Part shown: in pieces, positions 35,039 through 47,343 of the stretch
Layout of the letters: each line of letters begins with the position of its first letter
Numbering within the stretch: the stretch's first letter is position 1
From: Rhytidiadelphus loreus
Taxonomy: Eukaryota > Streptophyta > Bryopsida > Hypnales > Hylocomiaceae
Reading direction: 5' to 3'
Length of the DNA: 64,000 nucleotides
NCBI GenBank assembly: GCA_947034895.1
Contig: OX344762.1
Location: 6,019,501-6,083,500 of the forward strand
The notes under the pieces: model-generated
What the model saw: only the letters and a program-made list of their open reading frames with translations
The model's database searches: none
What the model was told of the DNA's origin: nothing
Translations under genes and position numbers: made by a program

Positions 35039-36009
35039 TTAACCTAAAGGACCGAGCCATTTTCTGGGTCCAAACTCACTAAAAACTGCCTTTTCTGCTG
35101 CAATCATTTACGAAGTTTTGAAAATGATTTAAAAAAAAATATAACCATAAGATCTTGAAGTGAACTTGTATGAGAAGGTGTGGTAAAATTTATGTGAGGT
35201 TTCACCGTATGGATAGAGAGATATTTGCATTCAAAGTCATTTTTTTTTTCCACTGTGTCCTAGAATTTCAGATGCCTTTGACCACCTCATGCTCAATTTT
35301 TTTGCACTACACAGCATAAAATTCAAGTTTTTTCTTATAGGTATTGAAGTTAGGCATATGCATACCAATTTTCAAAGCAATCCAACACACCTAACACCTC
35401 CAAAAAAATCTTGCAATGCCATAATGTCCTAGAAATTGACAATGCACTAGGTCATCTTTGAATCAGTTTTCCCACCACATACTTTGAGATATTGAAAATC
35501 CGAATGGTGGATAGAAAGACATACTTATATTTGACAAGTAAAAAAAGAAAAATTTGAAAAATATGAAAATCTGAGATTTCTATGACCTTCCGAAGTTTGC
35601 AGTTGCCTGCAAAGAAGTTCACAGACTGGGCAGCACTTGTAGAAAGGGACCCAAGATGTTCCCAACGGCCCAACCTCCAAATGTCAAAGCCCAACTTTCC
35701 AAGACCCGGGTTTCCACTTCAAAACCGTTGCCCTCCCCTCTCTTGTCCTCTTGCCCACTTGTGTTGCCCCTGCACAGTCAAACACATATTCCCCTGCCCC
35801 AGCTGCCCAACAAACAACTTTTGGTAGAAAAATGGCCATAACTTCTACAGAACAACTCGGATTTCTATGAAAATTTTATGTACGTGAATCTCGTGACTAA
35901 CTGCACGCGCTCAAAAAGTTTCAGAAAATCAGACCCCAAAACCAACTTGAATGAACCTGCCCCAAATCCCAAAAGTCCCCCGAGGGGACTTTGGTCCTTA
36001 AGGGGTTAA
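35039..36009. mobile_element. TTAA-bounded element, about 970 bp
   Basis: It begins TTAACCTAAAGGACCGAG and ends with the reverse complement of TTAACCCCTTAAGGACCAAAG. TTAA is present at both extreme ends, as expected if it is the target duplication. The interior contains AACCATAAGATCTTGAAG and TTTGACCACCTC, shared with the copy beginning at 684. An 81-codon frame (35582-35827), rich in Pro and Cys, has no recognised domain. No transposase is present. Confidence 0.8.
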
Positions 36010-37712
36010 CCTCATATTTTTTCGGTGACCAATTTTTTACATTTGATATATGAAAAGAGAATTGAAAGACTTCAAATCACTTTTCACATTTTTAACACAC
36101 TCATGATCAAACATTATAATCTTTCAATCCAAAGGTGATATTGTTGTGTTTTCTTTTCCTATGTGATCTCTAACATGTGTAGTTTGAATTTTGTATAGTT
36201 ACAGTTCAAGAAAGATTGATACATCTTATCAAAATGTTGACACCTTTGTGTTCAATTTAGAGCAGATTCCAAGAAGCTCAACAAAAAAAAGCCTTGGACA
36301 TTTAGGGGTTTTACAGTGACAGTCTTGAGGAAGTTCGTGGGTGGATGAGCTTTTAAGTTATGCTGAAGCATTCATCATTGATACTGCTAATGGAGCTGTA
36401 ATGGGACGCCATTTTTTTCTAAGTTATGTGGTGGGCGCTCCTGCACATACGATTCTGTATCCCGGTCTGTTGGTATCATTTATTGAGACCTGACAACCTC
36501 TGAACCGATGTGTCTGAACCTCCAAATTCACATGCTACCTCAACTTATGATACTGTGGAGGAGTGGAAAAACACAGTACTGTACAGTAAAGTGGGTACAT
36601 CCAAAAATCGCATCAACACTCTGTATACATCTCCGAAATCCAAATCCGAATTTGTAAACATGCTGAAGAAACCATTTTGACCATGTCGGCAATTTTCATT
36701 GAATATGACAAGAAACTGACCTAAATACTTGACAATCCTAATTTTCTTGGGCTGTTAACCCATCCTCTAACTTAACACAGGGGTAACCACATATTGGAGT
36801 TTTGATGTAACCATGATAAACATTTCAAGACGGGGACAAGTATTTCAAAGCACCTCCACTTCCAACTTTCGAAAATTCATGACTCATTCAATAAGAGTCC
36901 AATGAGCAGGAACTAATAAAAGTGGATTAGATACAACTTCTCTCTGTCTTTCAACGAAAATTGCCGTGGTAAAATGTTATGAGGGGTGTGAAAATCAAGG
37001 ATCCCACCTCCAAACTTCTCATGACTACTACTCATGATCACTTTGGCACCAATATTAAGTTACACCGTGAGACAAAAAAGTCTCCGCCAGTCAGTTACTG
37101 AGTGGCCCCGGCGATGGCGCTGCGTGCACTTCATTAAGCTCAACTAAACCGCGTCGTCCCGACGAGTGGGGCGCCTCCAAGTCTTCGTTGACATTAATTA
37201 ATGCATTCAAGTTCCCTGTCAGTGCTCAGTAGTGGCACTAGCTGTCTCAGCAATATACGTCTATCAGTCTAGTATAGTACTGCTCATGAGTACGCGACTT
37301 CTATAGTTCCTAGTGATCATTATTAATTGAAGCCGGGGCAGCAGGTGACTGTTAATTGCAGCTCGAACTTGAGCTACTTCAATTCACATTCATATTTCTC
37401 GCTCAGTCTTCCTTATCAACTTGAGTGCTCGCTCTTCTCTTCCTTCTAACTTTGCAGCAGCACGGGGAGCAGCTAGCTCTTACTCTGAAGTAACTAACTT
37501 CATTCACGTTACAATTGCAAGAAGACTGTGATGCAGCTGCATGCGTTTGATCGCGATTGATAGACCAGAGCAGTAGCAGAGTTAGTAGAAGATATATTAG
37601 TTTACGTACATCTCTGAGATATTTTTGGTACGAGATCTAAGGTAACCTCGTATCGAGTAGCTCGCAAAGCAGCTGCTGGTGGACTGAAAGTTTAGCTAAG
37701 GAGTGAGACGAG
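36010..37712. other. Intergenic DNA and promoter region of the peroxidase gene
   Basis: No gene recognised. GC content rises from about 37080 towards the peroxidase start, consistent with promoter and 5' UTR. No clear TATA box was identified. Confidence 0.5.
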
Positions 37713-40700
37713 ATGGCTATGGTTATGGCTATTAGCAGGTTCCTAGTAGCGTTATGGATAGTGGGATGTTCATGTAGCTGGAGTACTGGGGTGAATGCTC
37801 AGTTCTTCATTGGCTTCTACGGAACGAAGAACTGCGCGAACGCGGAAGCCATTGTTACTCAAGCGGTGACACAAGCCTTCAATCAGGACCCCAGCGTGGC
37901 TCCATCTCTAATTCGCATGTTGTTTCATGACTGCTTCGTGGAGGTACATGCGTACCTGTGTTTCTATCTGCACCGCATTTCGATCTTTTCTACTTGAAAG
38001 TGCATGCGATAATACGCCCATGAGATTAATTGCGAACATTTCTTTGTCCAAGTTTATTTTGTTTATATTTCGACCAACACACACTGTCTAGGAGAGAAGG
38101 CTGAAATTGCAATAGAACTTTCTGCAACGGTTATGCAATGATCGCCAGAAATCTACTAGCAAATTTTCTGGTTTAGTACAACATTGTGCAATGTATATGC
38201 GACTACTTGAGTTTACAATAAATTTTTGCAACAATTTGGGCTTAGAACTATAGAAGTGCAGCGGTTTTGCGTCCAAGACTTTTGCAAGAAGTTTGCAGTT
38301 TTTTTGCAATCGTTTGTAATAGAGATGGGTTTAGGCTAATTAAAGTACAGAACCGCTACAAAACTATTGCAAACTGATGATTAGTTGCAACCATTACCTC
38401 CAGTGTTATTGTGACATGCAATGTTCCTCACCGATTCTGGTAATATAAAGGCCGGTTCTGTCTGGATTATTGATTTCTCGCAATATGACGAATAAGAAAT
38501 TGGTCGTTTTGAAACCTTGGTCCGGTTTTGCAGGGCTGTGATGGATCCATTCTTCTGGATCCCAGTGCGCAAAACCCCAACGTGGAGAAGAAGTCTGGCC
38601 CCAACTTGTCAGTTCGAGGCTACGAAGTGATCGACGCCGCCAAGGTGCAGCTGGAGAAGACGTGCCCTAACACTGTCTCGTGTGCCGACATTGTTGCGCT
38701 CGCTGCTCGTGACGCTGTCGCTTTGGTATTGCTCGTCTTCTACATTGCCCATTCATCGCAATAGCACTCCATTGATAGAGTTTTTCGTTTAATTGATGGC
38801 CATTGTGTTCCTGGTTTCTGCAGACTGGCGGACGGCAATTCGACATGCCCACGGGACGTCTGGATGGATTGGTGTCCAGCACCGCGAGCGCCGACGCCAA
38901 TCTGGTGTCCACGGAAACCTCTGCCTCGGAGCTGACGCAGAAATTCTTGGCGCAGGGACTCGGCCAGGATGAGATGATCACGCTCTCAGGCACCCCAACC
39001 TAAACCCTAAACCCCGTTCTCAAATCGTCATAATTAATATCTTTGAATGCCACAGAAAAAATCCTCCGACCACCGCATTGTAGAAAGGAATGTCTCTCTC
39101 TGCGAAGTCTAGAGATGTCTATATTCAAAATTTCAGTGAATGCGTCGTCATATTGGGTGAGTTCACAAATCAGAAAAAAAATTCTTGAGTAAAATCCGAG
39201 CCGAAGAGATGTCCCGCTAAGCACCAAGTGATCGAAGGTTCACCCGACATGCTGATAGAAAACATCGTGCAGCGAACGCTGCAATGTACCCAGTGGAATG
39301 ATTTGATATTCCACTGGCATAGACACCTCGCAGCTGGATTTACCTATTCTGAAACTTGCCGAAGATTGAAAGGAGCCAAGTTAAATCGCAGTTAAACCCT
39401 GAACAAACCCTAATTCTCACCGACTCTCAAACAGACTCTTTATTTACGTCGCCTTCATAACTATCGGAGTTCTTTCTCTTTCTTTTCGAATATGCTATGA
39501 TTCACGGATCGTATGTGGTCTTGCGAAGATCACTTGTAAGCTGGGTGCTAAAAAATTATGATGCGAGTGTCATGCAGGTGCACATACAGTGGGCAGGACG
39601 AGCTGCTCTCAGATCTTTTCTCGCCTCTACAACTTCCCGGGCTCCCCCAACGGCGTGGACCCGGCTCTGGATGCGGATTACGCCGTGCATCTGCAGCAAG
39701 TGTGTCCGCAGAACGGGAATCCGAACACGGCCGTGCCGCTGGACCCCGTGTCGCCCAACACCTTCGACAACATGTACTACACCAACGGCGTCACGGGACG
39801 AGTGATGTTCACTTCGGACCACGCTTTGTTTCTTGACCACCAAACCGAGTTCGCTTCCAACTTGAACTCTCAGAACGGGGGATTCTGGCAGGTGGGTTGC
39901 ATTCCAATTACATCCCTGGAATGAACTATTGATTGTGATGGAAATGTATGAACTATCGTAGAGATGGACAGGAGAATTGTTAACCCCGAAATGCTCAAGA
40001 TAAATGTATGAAGTTCACTGCGGAAGCTAGCTAACAGTTGATGGTAGTAACTCTCTTATCATATTGCAATTTGCTCAAAAACGGAGGATGGCAGTGATGT
40101 ACTTAAGTAGCAGTGGGCACTTAGCAAGTACATCACTGGCATGAACTATTCCTTCTGATGGAATTCTATAAACTATCGTAGAAATGGACAGCAGGAATGT
40201 TAACCCTAAGTAAATGCCCACGACTAAAATGTGGAGTTCACTTTGGGAGCGGATAGTTGATTTGTTGCAACTTTCAAAGCATGTTTCAGTTTGTTCAAAA
40301 ACGTAAGACATGATTTCCTCTGGAAGTAGCATTGGACACTTATTTTGTAGTAGTTCACTGGCATGAACCATTCCTTCTGACAGAATTATAAGGAACTATT
40401 CTAGAATGAACAGCATTAACCCTAAATGCCCAAGATTTAAACAGAACGTTCACTTTGGAAGCTGATGGTTGATCATTGTAACCTTCAAAACATATTCCAA
40501 TTTTGCTCTGAGTTTTACTGTTCTTGGAAATGAAATCTCCTCTATCTCAAAAAACAAACAAATATATATATTCCAATTTGTTCAAAAACTCAGGCCACCA
40601 TTTTCCCCTGTTAATTTTTGCTTTTTAGAAGTACCTTTTATTACCTTCCTCAAAGCTTCTCATATGATTCATTCCAACCACTTTCGGCAGTTTGAGCACT

Positions 40701-41106
40701 TAGGGTTGAAGTAGTATTGACATCCTTTGGTTTGCAAAGATGGTCATATTCGATCAAATCGAATTGCGAAATCCAAGTGCTCTGATAACTATGACTGGCT
40801 TAGCTAGATCTGAGTGTTCAGTTGGGCGACTGAAAGTGCACCTGTATCAACTAAATCCAAGGTCTGCTGTGTGTACATTGAAGGTTTGCATTGAAGTCAA
40901 GGTTTGCATTTTCAACATTTTCAAGGTTTGCATTGAAGTATGTGTGCGCGTGTGTGTTTGTGCAGTTAAAATTCGCCAATGCGTTGGTGCACATGGCTTC
41001 AAATAAAATCAAGATGGGGATACCAGGATTTCCGGGAGTGAAGGGTGAGATTCGTCGGAATTGTCGACTGACGAATGCGGCATTCGCTGCCATGACGAAC
41101 AGTTGA
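37713..41106 (+). CDS. Secreted class III peroxidase
   Basis: Five exons: 37713-37943, 38534-38725, 38824-38989, 39578-39891, 40966-41106 (348 codons, TGA stop). The family is a secreted haem peroxidase of the cell wall or vacuole that uses H2O2 to oxidise phenolics. A signal peptide (about 1-29) is followed by [12 protein letters not shown]. Distal Arg68 and His72 lie in [12 protein letters not shown], and proximal His199 in LSGAHTVGR. All eight Cys expected for disulfides are present (at NC, HDC, GC, KTC, VSC, TSC, QVC and RNC). Exons are clearly richer in GC than introns. Intron 3 sits at the conserved position just before AHTVG, but its donor reads CAG|GCACCC, so it would be a GC-AG intron; reading on reaches TAA at once. 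If GC is not used the gene is broken. Intron 4 (1,074 bp) carries a 220-bp tandem repeat. Confidence 0.9.
38990..39016. repeat. Short telomere-like repeat at the intron 3 donor
   Basis: CCTAAACCCTAAACCCC starts about 8 bp after the putative GC donor of peroxidase intron 3. It is two to three units of the plant telomere repeat. Confidence 0.8.
39921..40700. repeat. Tandem repeat of about 220 bp in peroxidase intron 4
   Basis: Three or more diverged copies. The cores ATGAACTATT, GTTAACCC and TTCAAAAAC recur with a spacing of about 220-222 bp; AACTATCGTAGAGATGGACA occurs at 39951, a near copy at 40171, and a poorer one at 40394. A fourth partial copy begins near 40570. Confidence 0.75.
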
Positions 41107-41320
41107 AATCGCTACCAAGAGATTCGTATCAAATTTTGAGAGAAAATTTTTCAGCTGTAGTGATGATCAGGAACAAATACCCTGATTTATCCTAATAGTG
41201 TGAGTGACATTAATTTGCCAATGACACTATTTTAAAGTAGTGCTGTCTGGAATATTTTCTGTATTGAACTAATTTTCACAAAAATAAAATTCTATAGTGA
41301 CACTTGGGAGGTCAAACTAC

Positions 41321-42156
41321 TGTACAGTCATGTCCAGCTCATTTACAAATTGCTCATTGGAGGCTTTCAAATTTTTGTTTTCAATGTGTAGTGTAATTGG
41401 TAGATTTTGGTAGATAATTATCATTGCATCCTTATGCAATTGCACTCAAGTCTACCAAATTTCAGCTTCAACAAACCAAGAGATCATTTTTGGTGAATTT
41501 TTATATTCAATTTTCATGGTTTTACAAGATATTTTATTGCAAGCAATTGGTGTTGAATTTTTTAAGTTTGATTATGGGTATATGTAGAGAACATCCATAC
41601 GCACAACTTTTCCTAGGCAAGTTTCTTTAAAGAAGTTTGACAATTCCTTCTATAGATATTTCTTTATTATAATTAGATTTTTCTATTTGTCAATCACATG
41701 GTAACTAATTTGGTACATTTGAGCGTGGTGGTACAATTTGTTTGCCAAAATATAATTCAAAATATAGAGATATCTATTTCACAAAGTTTAGTCATATGAT
41801 GCCTCAATTGAGCCCTTATTGGGAGTTTATATTTTTGTTACTTAATGGGGTGTTTTTTAATATGAAAGATGTGCGTATGGATGTTAACTACATATCCATG
41901 CAATCGAATTTTAAAAATTCATCACCAATTGTATTCTATAAAATATTATGTAAAACCATGGAAAATGACTTCAAAAATTCACCAAAAATGAAAATTTTAT
42001 TTTTTTAAGCTGAAAATTGGTAGGCTTGAGTGGGATTGTCTCAGAATTGAGTGTAAACAATTCAAGAAGAAAAATTCCAATTCTCTTCCATGCTATGCAA
42101 GAAAATGCACACAGTAGAAATGGGCAATTCGTAAATGAGCTGGACCTGACTGTACA
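41321..42156. mobile_element. 836-bp giant foldback (long inverted-repeat) element
   Basis: The left tip TGTACAGTCATGTCCAGCTC and the right tip (reverse complement TGTACAGTCAGGTCCAGCTC) match, and similarity continues inward for about 350 bp per arm. For example TTTTTGGTGAATTTTT, TTTCATGGTTTTACA and AACATCCATACGCACA in the left arm appear in the reverse complement of the right arm. Only a small loop (about 41650-41790) is unpaired. There is no coding capacity and no clear target duplication. Single-arm relatives occur at 50430-50810, 22260-22450 and 63540-63700. Confidence 0.8.
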
Positions 42157-44782
42157 AGGATGAACATCTGCACTTCTGTCTTACATAGCAGGATCCATAG
42201 GTAAGCACACTTTTAGGCTGCCTCATCGATCTTTGCAGGGTTAAATAATTCTTCTATATTACACAATCATGATGTATGTGCCAGTGGTGAGTGTGCCTCT
42301 GTTTTCCATCAGCACATTTAATCGATATGTTTCTGGAACAATGCAAGCACAGAACTGCTTGCCCACATGATCACCTTCTCACTATAGTTTTAGAAGATTT
42401 GCCAGAATTCACTCTAATCTCTTTTAGAAGCCGGATTAATTCAATCAGTAATGTCGAGCAAACTAATCATTAATTGTTAATATCACTAATCTTTTCCTTG
42501 ACTTCAGACTAGATCAGTGGTGTTTATCATTGTGCTTCCACATGTTTCTTAGCCCAAAACCTGAAGGCAGATACTTAGAATTCTGTATCGAACTTTGCTT
42601 GAAACCACGAACCGCAGGAGCATCCTCAGTTCGCCAAAAGATACATGGCTTGAATTATACAGGATGATCTTTCTAGTATAATTCAAGCCCATTCAATGCA
42701 CGATTCTCTGCTTCTAAAATAATTGTGCACTCTTTCCACAAAGTTCCATATGAACATTATAGAGCAGTAGCATAATTACTGTGAGATCATAATCAGTAGC
42801 ATAATTACTTACAAGAACTTGTTACAACCCACAGTTGCTTCTCCGTGGTTGAACAATAGAAGAAGCACATTGTTGTTTTTAAGTCTTGTGAGAGGCACGG
42901 ATCTTATCGATCATTGCTAGACATGAAATTATGGACTACACTCTCGTGAATGGCTGAAAGATCATCTAGTATAATTCAAGCCCATTCATCACAAGTTTTG
43001 AACGTTATTGATTCTAATGTACCGAAACATGTGTTATTCGAATTATATCGAAGAAGTTAGTTGACTTTATTTAGAGTGTCCCTGGCAACAGAGTGTGAAT
43101 ATTAAGCTTCATTTAATCGCCGTTTAATATTTCCATTCATGGAAGAAACTATCCAACAACAAAGTTTATTACAATTTGTTCCTATAGAAAGTCGGAACTG
43201 AACAATCTTCGAAACAAATATACACACTACCTTCAACAATTCTAGCGTCGCATATCAGTCTGGAACGGGTATCGCTTCTTGAGATCATGAGATTATATGA
43301 GAACTTGACACAAAAAAATATAATATCCAGGGGTGCCAAAGATCAAAAAACCTTAGTCAATTAAAACAATGCCGACTATGTATCAACTTAGATTCGCGTT
43401 AGTAGAACTTCGCAGTGGATTGACTCGGCCACAACCCAAGTTTCAGCATAGCATTTGGTACACTTTATTTGCATAACAAATATAGAATTACATTGGTCGA
43501 GGACTACGGGACAACACATGATCGGGCATTCTCTTGTCTCCTCCAAACTAAATCAAGACCATCAGATCTTGGAGATTTATGGTTCAAGATTTTGCAACAA
43601 ACCAATACAATTAATAATGTTGCAATCGTTTGACGAAGGCTGCCACAAAGAGGAAGAGGATGTGGTTTCGGATGCCTTGCAACAGAAGAAGGGAAAAGTG
43701 GCTGCTTCGGCTATGAAAGGTAGCCAACACCAAACTACACCAAACTGGCACAGAAGTGTAGACAAACTCACAACTTAGTTCTCTGTAAAGAAACTGCTGC
43801 CAGGAATTTTAAAGACGTCGTTTCAGTGCACTCACCCAAAAAAGGAGGGAAATACACTATGTTCAACATGATACAACGTACTATCGAACAGCATACCTTA
43901 AATCTCCTGACGTCATCACTTCGGATTGACAGAGAGTACATACAAATCAATCACATTCCATTTCAAGACAACAGAATTAAGCGCTAAAAAAACGGCAGAC
44001 GACTCCAAAGAAACACAAATTCAATCCCTAAGTTCCACTACAAAACCTTACAATCCCTAATTTGGACCCCACTCTCACCCTGTGAATAGAGTCCATCACT
44101 GGGAAATACGCCCAACCCTACTCTGCTACCCAACCCCTAAAACCACCAGTTACTGCTTGCATGTTACGACCTGCCTCTAAAACCACCAGTTCAATCATCC
44201 ACCATCTGTCACCCCACCCCCACAACCACCGTCAAAAACAACATACTTCGCCATGTTCAATTGGTTGCACATCAAAATCTCATTGAAAATGTTGGTGAAA
44301 AAGGACATACAAAAACATACCTCGAGGGTCATGATTTCTTCTTCTGTCCTACCAAATGCAACCAAACCCAAGCGGGTTGCTGTTTGGCAACCTCCACCGC
44401 AAAAGACACTATCAAAAATATCCAAGAAGTCAATCTCGTGTATGCTTTTATTAGATGCCAAGGAGCCAACGCCAAGTAACGCATGTCCGTCCAAGTCAAT
44501 GTTTGAGACGGCATGTCCGTCCAAGTCAATGGACAAGGTGTTCAATCCATCAAAAAATATAAACAAAAAATTGAACAACTTAAATTTGTGAAGAAGGGTG
44601 GGGGCGGGAAAAAATTGAACCCTTAAATTTTATATGTAAGATAGCCCTACTTACAAAACCACATGAATGAATGTATAAAAACCATAGGGTATTGAAAATA
44701 TGCCCATTGTAGCTTTCTATGTAAAAATATGGTCTTTTAAGATGCAGCAATTAAGGTAAATAGCCCCACATCAAATACCCTC
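42157..44782. other. Intergenic DNA without a supported gene
   Basis: A short direct repeat (CTAGTATAATTCAAGCCCATTCA) occurs at about 42674 and 42968. Moderately GC-rich open stretches at 43600-43780 (plus) and 44195-44578 (minus) lack ATG starts and recognisable domains. The latter contains a 22-bp duplication (GCATGTCCGTCCAAGTCAATG) near 44483 and 44511. An undetected short or lineage-specific gene is possible. Confidence 0.4.
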
Positions 44783-45716
44783 TTAACCCCTAAAGAACCA
44801 TTGTCCCTTCGGGGGACAAATGCGTTTTCGGGCATGTACCTACGGGCTGAAATTTTCTCCTAATTTTTTGAAATTTTTTTTGGAGGTAGAAAAGTTGATT
44901 AGCTTCATGGGAATATAATTTTTTTCAAAATCGGTGCCTGGGAACAATAGTTATGACCAAATAAGCTCAAACGAGGGGACGGAGGGCAGCTCGGGCAGCC
45001 CAAAAAAAATGGACAAAAATTTGAATTTTCTTTTTTTTCTTGTAGATTATATTTTTGTCTATCTGGAAAGCTTTGATTCATTTCATTTGGATATGTTATG
45101 AGAAAGTTATGGACATTCTTGTTTTGGGGGCAGTTAGAGCATCTTCTTGAAAAAAATAACTTGTAGGATTCATTTCTGAATGCAATTTTTCAAATTTATC
45201 AAAAAAAAAAAATTTGCATGGTCTGATTTTCTTGCTAGAACAATCTCACCGTTGGGATTAGTGCATTTTAATTTCATCTAAAATATATGAATATTTTAGA
45301 TTTTTCTTCTATCTCATACCTACTTCTACTTAACAATTTTTTTAAGAATGATAATTAATTTTTTTTTGAATTTTTTTTCTTACCTAGACTCTCAACTCAA
45401 TTCTCCATTATAAAGATTTAAAGCTCAAAACTCTGCAGTGCAAAAATTTGAAGTTAAAAATGTTCAAAGTCAAAAAATCTAGTCCCGCAATGTGCTGAAA
45501 AACTTGTTTTTTCCACTTTAAACGCAGATATCTTGCAATCTGAGCGGTCAAAAATTTTGAAATTTTTTCCACACACTCTCATACTAGTTAGGTGTAAGAT
45601 CATACGGTTAGATATGGAAAAAAAACAATTTTTAAAATTTTTTTACTCCTTGCTATAGGTTTGGCAGTTTTGAGTGTTTTCTGGCAGAAAAAAGGTCTTG
45701 GTCCTTTAGGGGTTAA
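44783..45716. mobile_element. TTAA-bounded element, about 934 bp
   Basis: It begins TTAACCCCTAAAGAACCA and ends with the reverse complement of TTAACCCCTAAAGGACCA, giving TIRs of about 18 bp with TTAA at both ends. Its right part is the best match to the decayed copy at 684. There is no transposase. Confidence 0.85.
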
Positions 45717-46096
45717 ATTACAAAGAATGATCTCCCTGAGCATCTCCTACCAAAACCCTCAATTGCATGTTCATCTTCAACTTCATATGAGCACTCATAG
45801 CCTCAATTGTAGACATTTTCCATTAATTGATGATTCCCAGGTGAAGCTTGACTTGTTTGAGTTCCTGAAGGTGGATCCCTCAATTGGAATCCGTCGCCAA
45901 TAAGGGATTACATATTTTTCATTCGTTATTGTAAAAACACTCTTTTTACATTTGAGAATTTATTGGCTCTGTCCTTTTGGGCAGAGACTATGGCATCAAC
46001 TCTACATCCGCATGCACTTTGATTTGAAAAAGTCCAAATCATGTCTATAACCTTGTTCAAATTGGTGGGGGAGTTTGTGAAATGACTGCATGAGCC

Positions 46097-46350
46097 TAGT
46101 AGTGTTTGGCCGAGGAGGGGGTTCTGCCTCAGTAGACCCTAGTAGTGCTTGGTGGAGGGTCTACCTGGGACGGACCTACTCAGTGGAGGGTGTGTGCTTT
46201 GGGCGGACCCTGTACTGTTTGGTCGTGGGGGGCTACTTGGGACGGACCTCCTCCTGTGTTTGATAGGTTTTTAAATTTTTAAATTTTTAAATTTTGAATT
46301 TTGAATTTTGAATTTTTAAATTTTAGATTTTTAGATTTTTAGATTTTTAG
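46097..46350. repeat. GC-rich degenerate repeat followed by an A/T tract
   Basis: Imperfect repeats of GTGTTTGG, GGAGGGTCTACC and GGGACGGACCT occupy 46097-46260, followed by repeated TTTTTAAATT and TTTTTAGA text to 46350. This lies upstream of the Dof-like frame. Confidence 0.6.
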
Positions 46351-46467
46351 ATTTAATATTGTAGTTTACCTGAGACAAAGCCCCATAGTCACACCATTCT
46401 TGTTTCTCATCCATTGTTTTCCTTCAGTTGCCCCATATTGTTTTCCATTACTGCCCTCCCTCCCCTG

Positions 46468-46476
46468 TATAAAACT
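46468..46476 (+). promoter_or_regulatory. Possible TATA box of the Dof-like locus
   Basis: TGTATAAAAC follows a C/T-rich stretch and lies about 210 bp before the ATG at 46681. Spacing and context fit a plant core promoter. Confidence 0.4.
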
Positions 46477-46680
46477 TTTGGAGGCCTCCACCTTCAAATT
46501 TTCTCTTCGTGCTCCCATCCCTCCTTTGAATGGAGTGAATAATACTATCTAAGGACCTGCATGTATGGAGTGAGGAACTCTCTTCGCACTTAATTCTCTT
46601 TTGCCATAAGTTTAAATTAGTTTGGTACCTTTCCTACATTGTATCTTTCTCTTTTCCTTAGATTCTTTCTAACTTACGTG

Positions 46681-47343
46681 ATGGGGAAACAATAGCACAC
46701 ACTTTGCTACCACTATGGCTTGGAATCCACGGAGAACGTATTCAAGTCTTTTAACAACGAAAAGCGGATACAACTGCGGTACCAGTGTGGCAATTGCCAG
46801 AAAACCTTCACCGTCGACTCCCACAGCCGCCCACAAGGCAAGAACTATAAACAACGGAACGCGGATCCCCCAGAACTCAAGGGCTTGCTAAGAGAATACC
46901 GTTGTTGCGGTGTGGTGGACAATGCGCCCTTCAAATATTACAACAACAAGAATCTCTTACAACCCCGCTTCAAGTGCTTGAGTTGTGGGCAACAATTCCA
47001 AATGCGCTTTATGGGGACTGACAAAGAAAGGCGCCTGGTGCACACCTTGTTGTCCTAGCAAAGGCCACCTACCAGTGATCGCAAGAAGTTGGGCCTCCTC
47101 GCACCAAACTCAGATGATGATGTTGATGTTGATATTAGCGGGCAAATTATGCAAGTAGCTGTGGATCCATGGATGCCTGCCCTTGAGCCTGGCGTGGAGT
47201 TGTTTCCAGCTTTGAGTGTCGAGGATGCAAAGTATCTTGATTTAATTGAAGACGGCTTAAAGATCGAGAAGGAAGCTCCCCTACCAGCGGCAATGCTGAA
47301 GCTCCAATTGTCGACCTCAAAGTTGCCTCGAAACTGCCATTAG
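46681..47343 (+). pseudogene. Dof-like double zinc-finger frame with two TAG codons
   Basis: A single frame of 221 codons runs from ATG 46681 to the stop at 47341-47343, interrupted only by TAG at 46693-46695 and 47056-47058. It encodes two similar modules. The second, FKYYNNKNLLQPRFKCLSCGQQF, closely resembles the core of a plant Dof finger (YYNN, QPR, C-x2-C). The first, FKSFNNEKRIQLRYQCGNCQKTF, is a diverged repeat of it. The upstream C-x2-C pair of a true Dof finger is shifted or lost in both. An acidic tail (DDDVDVD) follows. The frame is intronless. It could be a recently broken gene, a retroposed copy or a transposon-derived DNA-binding protein. The upstream TATA-like site suggests recent function. 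Confidence 0.5.

Noticed and set aside
40740..40965. Extended coding of the last peroxidase exon upstream of 40966
   Set aside because: The acceptor TGTTTGTGCAG at 40965 gives the exact family join [10 protein letters not shown]; upstream text is repeated AAGGTTTGCATTGAAG intron sequence.
44195..44591. Opposing open frames of 127 and 112 codons
   Set aside because: Neither has a persuasive ATG start, domain or splice context; a 22-bp direct duplication (near 44483 and 44511) accounts for the repeated residues. A lineage-specific gene cannot be excluded.
5335..47343. TAG reassigned as a sense codon, suggested by two loci broken only by TAG
   Set aside because: LTO1 ends with TAG at the expected length, so the standard code applies; CAG or TGG to TAG mutation is the simpler cause.
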